Assembly: GCA_023846275.1 (NCBI GenBank)
Contig: CM043865.1
Span: forward strand, 6,684,068 to 6,748,067
Reading direction: 5' to 3'
Origin: Vanilla planifolia
Lineage: Eukaryota; Streptophyta; Magnoliopsida; Asparagales; Orchidaceae
DNA: 64,000 nt
The notes beneath the pieces were generated by a model. The model saw nothing but the letters and a program-made list of their open reading frames with translations. It ran no database searches and was not told where the DNA came from. Shown here piece after piece: positions 60,942 to 64,000 of this stretch. Both the position numbers and the translations under genes were made by a program. Within the stretch, counting starts at the first letter, position 1. Each line of letters opens with the position of its first letter.

Positions 60942-61375
60942 ATGGCCGCGGTGGCGGAGAACGCACTTGGCGCCGACGATCAGTACATCCACCGCCAGTC
61001 GGCGTCTTGCAATCAGGAGACTAACTATGAGAGGGATGTGAGGAAGCTTGTCGACCTTCTCTCCAAGTTGAATCCATCGGCTAAGGAGTTTTTCCCGTCA
61101 TCTTACACGGCCGTCGGCCAGGAATTGGATGGCCGCCCCTCGGCCGATGCGCAGGTATTTGTTGGGACGAACGGTTACTACTATAGCAGCAATGCGAACA
61201 GTAATAAGGATTCAGGCAGTGATGGATCTCCCAACAATCAACAACTCAATCGCAGGGTAAGATTTAGGTTTGTTTTGTTCCGTGATTCACCAATAAAACA
61301 ACAAAATGAATCTATTTTTTTGATGAATTTGTTCTGGGGATTCTTTGATTTCGCGTTTTGGGTTTTTCTTCTTGC

Positions 61376-61409
<34 letters not shown>

Positions 61410-61708
61410 CATGTGATGGGTTTTCTGCAGAGGAGGAATAGCTATAACCAGGGCAGGAGGAGGAGTAATGACAGGGTAAAAATAGCTGAAAGGGAGGAAA
61501 GCATTAGGCGAACAGTTTATGTTTCTGATATTGATCACAATGTCAGCATCCCGGAAGATAAATAATTTTTTTTTAGTTTTTTTTTTTTTATGTTCATATC
61601 ACTTAAAGCTTTTTGCTCCTGACTTGGGTGTATTGCCTTCCATGTTTGTTGTTCGCTGACCAGGTGACTGAAGAGCACCTTGCTGAATTATTTGCTGCTT
61701 GTGGTCAA
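60942..61708 (+). CDS. CID: CID-type PABP-interacting RNA-binding protein, 5' exons (3' part off the window)
   Basis: Exon 1 is 60942-61256, exon 2 is 61431-61541 and exon 3 is 61664-61708. All end on whole codons. The start is ATG at 60942 in a strong context (GGACATGGCCG); the frame to its left begins only with a TTG. Exon 1 carries a PAM2 motif, KLNPSAKEFFPSSY (residues about 43-56), which binds the MLLE domain of poly(A)-binding protein. Exon 2 is Arg-rich (RRNSYNQGRRRSN) and enters the first RRM with RTVYVSDID (RNP2). Exon 3 adds VTEEHLAELFAACGQ. This matches Arabidopsis CID8-CID13 proteins (PAM2, basic region, two RRMs). The continuation, expected to start VVDCR, is not in the window. 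The intron 2 donor is a weak GTCAGC; retaining that intron would end the protein at a TAA at 61563. Cytoplasmic mRNA binding with PABP is the known family property. Confidence 0.87.
61382..61410. repeat. Poly(T) tract in CID intron 1
   Basis: About 29 T are followed by the GTTTTCTGCAG acceptor region, so it forms a long polypyrimidine stretch before exon 2. Confidence 0.9.
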
Positions 61709-64000
61709 GTAAGTGGTCATGCTACGTGAGGAAGAATGTATTTTAGTTAAGATTTATTTCTGTATATGTATTTTTTTAGAGCTTTTAGTGCATTTTTTTG
61801 CTGTCTTTTGTCATCACTTGATCTTAACTGCTTTTGCGCAGCCTTTGTTTACCATAAGGTAACTCAGCTGTGTAAAGCTTTTCAACTCTTAATACTGTGT
61901 TAAATTGATAAACGTAAATTGATTAGATTTAATTTAAAGCTTTGTCTACTAGTTTTCCCTTGCAAAATCCATCTAACTTTCTTAACATTTCCTTCTGGTG
62001 AATTGTATATGATGCTGGCCAGGTTGCCGTTTTCTATTATATTTTACAGTATCAGCTGTGTGATGCTAAGCAATACTGGATGTATTCTAATTGCAATTTC
62101 TTTTTGCTGAATTGATATTATTCATATTGTTTATTTGTCTTTAATAATTGACTAAGTTTTTACTTTTCACCTTCTGCATAGTTGAGAGTGAGTTCCCTTA
62201 TTTCTATTTATTACTCATATTGTTTATTTGGCTTTAATAATTGACAAAGCTTTTCCTTTTCACCTTCTGCATAGTTGAGAGTTAATTTCCTTATTTCTAT
62301 TTTGATATGAAGAAATTTATTGGCTAACCATAGTGGTTTAATGCAGTAATTTTTAGGACATTATAAAATATTTGTTGTTACATATAAACGAATTCTAGAA
62401 CAAGGAAAAACTAATTTTAATTTGTCTCAAAAATAAGATCAGAGTCAGTAAAAAAATAAATCCAAAAGAAAACAAAAAAATAGGTCCAAAAGAAAACATA
62501 AAAATAGGTTTGAGATAGCTCAATAAATTCTAAGGATTTTTTTTTCAAACTTTTTCTAAACTATGTAACTTGAGTTAAGAGTACAAATGATATTTCTTTT
62601 TTCTTCTTAATAGAAAAAAAAAAAGAAAGACTGAAATATAGTTTCTAATATCTAGTAAGAGTCCAATTTATCTATTATATAGATCAAAATAGTTGTGATG
62701 AAAATGTTTGATCTAAAAGTCTTTTAGCCAATAAATGAAATGATTGTAACTGAACTGAAATTGAATATATAGAATTTAAGTTTAGTAATTATAGGATTTA
62801 ATAGTGCAAATCAAGCCAGTTCTACTTTATTCTCAATGAATCCAATGATTAACAAAACTTATGTTCTACAAATCTAAGAACCATTTCTTGAGTCAATCAA
62901 GTTGGAAACAATTACACAATAACCAGTTAGAATGTTAGTCATGTTGGACCTGGTTCAAGGTTTTGATCATGTTGAAGGTACAGTTTTTTCTTTTTTTTCT
63001 TTTTTTTTTTTTTTTTTTTGTTGCGTGACAAATTTAGATTGGCGATGGTGAATCGATGAAGGAGAGCAGGGATAATGGATGGAGGCATTAATGAAAGTCA
63101 ATGGAGGAGGAGCTTATGTGGACAGGAAGGATGACATGTGAGGAGGACAGGGGACCAAAGTTATATTTGAGGGAGGGCTAAGGAGGTTGACACCAATTTT
63201 TAATTTTTTTTTATAAATATGCCATGTCACAAACTATGAAAAATAGCTATTTCCTGGTAGATGAATGCCACCATTGGAATTTGCATTTGGACATGCAAAG
63301 TTCCAGCTTCCAAGTCATTTTTTTTCAAATTAGTACTCGAGTTAGTTTTGAGTACATTAGCAATTGAAACCAAAAACTAATTCATATTTTATGGAATCGA
63401 GTTTCAAAGAATCAGGAACTATACCAGTAACCACTAGACCCCACCTATTTGTTTGAATTTTCTCAGATCTGAATTGTTTTTCCATTCTACTTGACCTAAT
63501 TTGAACTCATGGTGGGAGTACAAATGACAAATAGATCACAAAAAATGATAAAAAGCACTACTTTTTTGGCTTCAACATTACTTGGTATATTGGCAACCAT
63601 TAAAATATTGAAGGTTGAGAAATTTCTTTATCTCGGATAATGCATAATTGTGGAGAAACTAAAGGGGATGCCAGTAATAGAACCCAATATTTCTAATGAT
63701 GAATGATTGTTTTAGCATCTCATGCTATCAAAGCATTGTTTCAACATTAAAGATAAATTTAGACCATAATAAGACCAACAATTTTAATGGTATTAAATAT
63801 TGATCTACGAAGCACAAGCATGCTAATAAAATGAATATTATAGAGATAAGAATGCCAAGATAGATAAGTGACATACTTAAGAACTTATAATTAGAAATAC
63901 ATGTATATGGAAGAAGTTTGATGTAACATAATGCTTTTATTAAGATATGGGAGTTATTAGAATTTTCTCTTATTATTAAGAGACAAGGAATGTTAAAAAG
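61709..64000 (+). other. CID intron 3 (and beyond), no further exon seen
   Basis: After the donor CAA|GTAAGT at 61708 no segment encoding the rest of the RRM was found. The stretch contains a 92-bp two-copy repeat (62116-62300) and a T run near 62985-63019. The following GC-richer segment (63020-63170) lacks a recognisable frame. The next exon presumably lies beyond 64000. Confidence 0.5.
62116..62300. repeat. Two-copy tandem repeat, 92-bp unit, in CID intron 3
   Basis: CATATTGTTTATTTG at 62123 recurs at 62215, and CACCTTCTGCATAGTTGAGA recurs in step. The copies differ at few positions, so the duplication is fairly recent. Confidence 0.88.

Noticed and set aside
61257..61430. Hydrophobic Phe-rich peptide joining CID exons 1 and 2
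   Set aside because: It is translation of intron 1 and its T run. GT-AG sites in phase remove it and restore the family sequence.

Overview
The window is nuclear DNA of a flowering plant. The evidence is spliced genes with GT-AG introns of plant families (NCL exchanger, PLS-class PPR, PAM2/RRM CID protein), plant LINE and Ty1-copia/Ty3-gypsy elements, and very AT-rich intergenic DNA with long TA, GT and A/T tracts. GC-rich first exons hint at a monocot, but this is only an inference and no species can be named.

Layout. (1) About 1-11.35 kb, minus strand: the 5' half of an NCL-type Na+/Ca2+ exchanger gene, with a TATA box near 11.34 kb, exon 1 (10843-11275), an intron of about 8.46 kb, exon 2 (2192-2380) and exon 3 (1430-1611). 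The remaining exons lie off the left edge. The large intron holds a decayed LINE ORF1 (3.8-4.4 kb, plus) and a decayed Ty3-gypsy gag/protease segment (5.9-7.25 kb, minus). (2) 11.4-20.8 kb: gene-poor AT-rich DNA with a 17-bp tandem repeat, a GC-richer patch at 16.4-16.8 kb and a 420-bp GT/CA tract. (3) 20822-22733: a solo LTR with TG...CA ends and a 5-bp TTTAT target duplication. (4) 25062-27434, minus: an intronless PLS/E-class PPR gene whose 5' end appears to carry an in-frame stop. (5) 30991-35979, plus: a recent, 5'-truncated L1-type LINE with a target-site duplication, a poly(A) tail, ORF1, and an ORF2 broken by one frameshift. (6) 37687-41787, plus: an internally deleted Ty1-copia element with both LTRs. 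(7) 41.8-56.3 kb: AT-rich repeats, including an old tandem duplication at 52.6-55.5 kb. (8) 56.3-58.15 kb: a Ty3-gypsy pol relic in which the RNase H segment is inverted relative to RT and integrase. (9) 60.66 kb to the right edge, plus: the 5' part of a CID-type PABP-interacting RNA-binding protein gene (PAM2 motif, start of an RRM). It runs off the window.

The three host genes are unrelated: vacuolar or endomembrane cation exchange, organellar RNA processing, and poly(A)-binding-protein interaction. They form no operon or cluster. Most of the remaining sequence is transposon debris. I found no new multi-gene system. The observations most worth checking are the PPR start-region stop codon, the inverted RNase H inside the gypsy relic, the young LINE copy, and the transposon-filled NCL intron.
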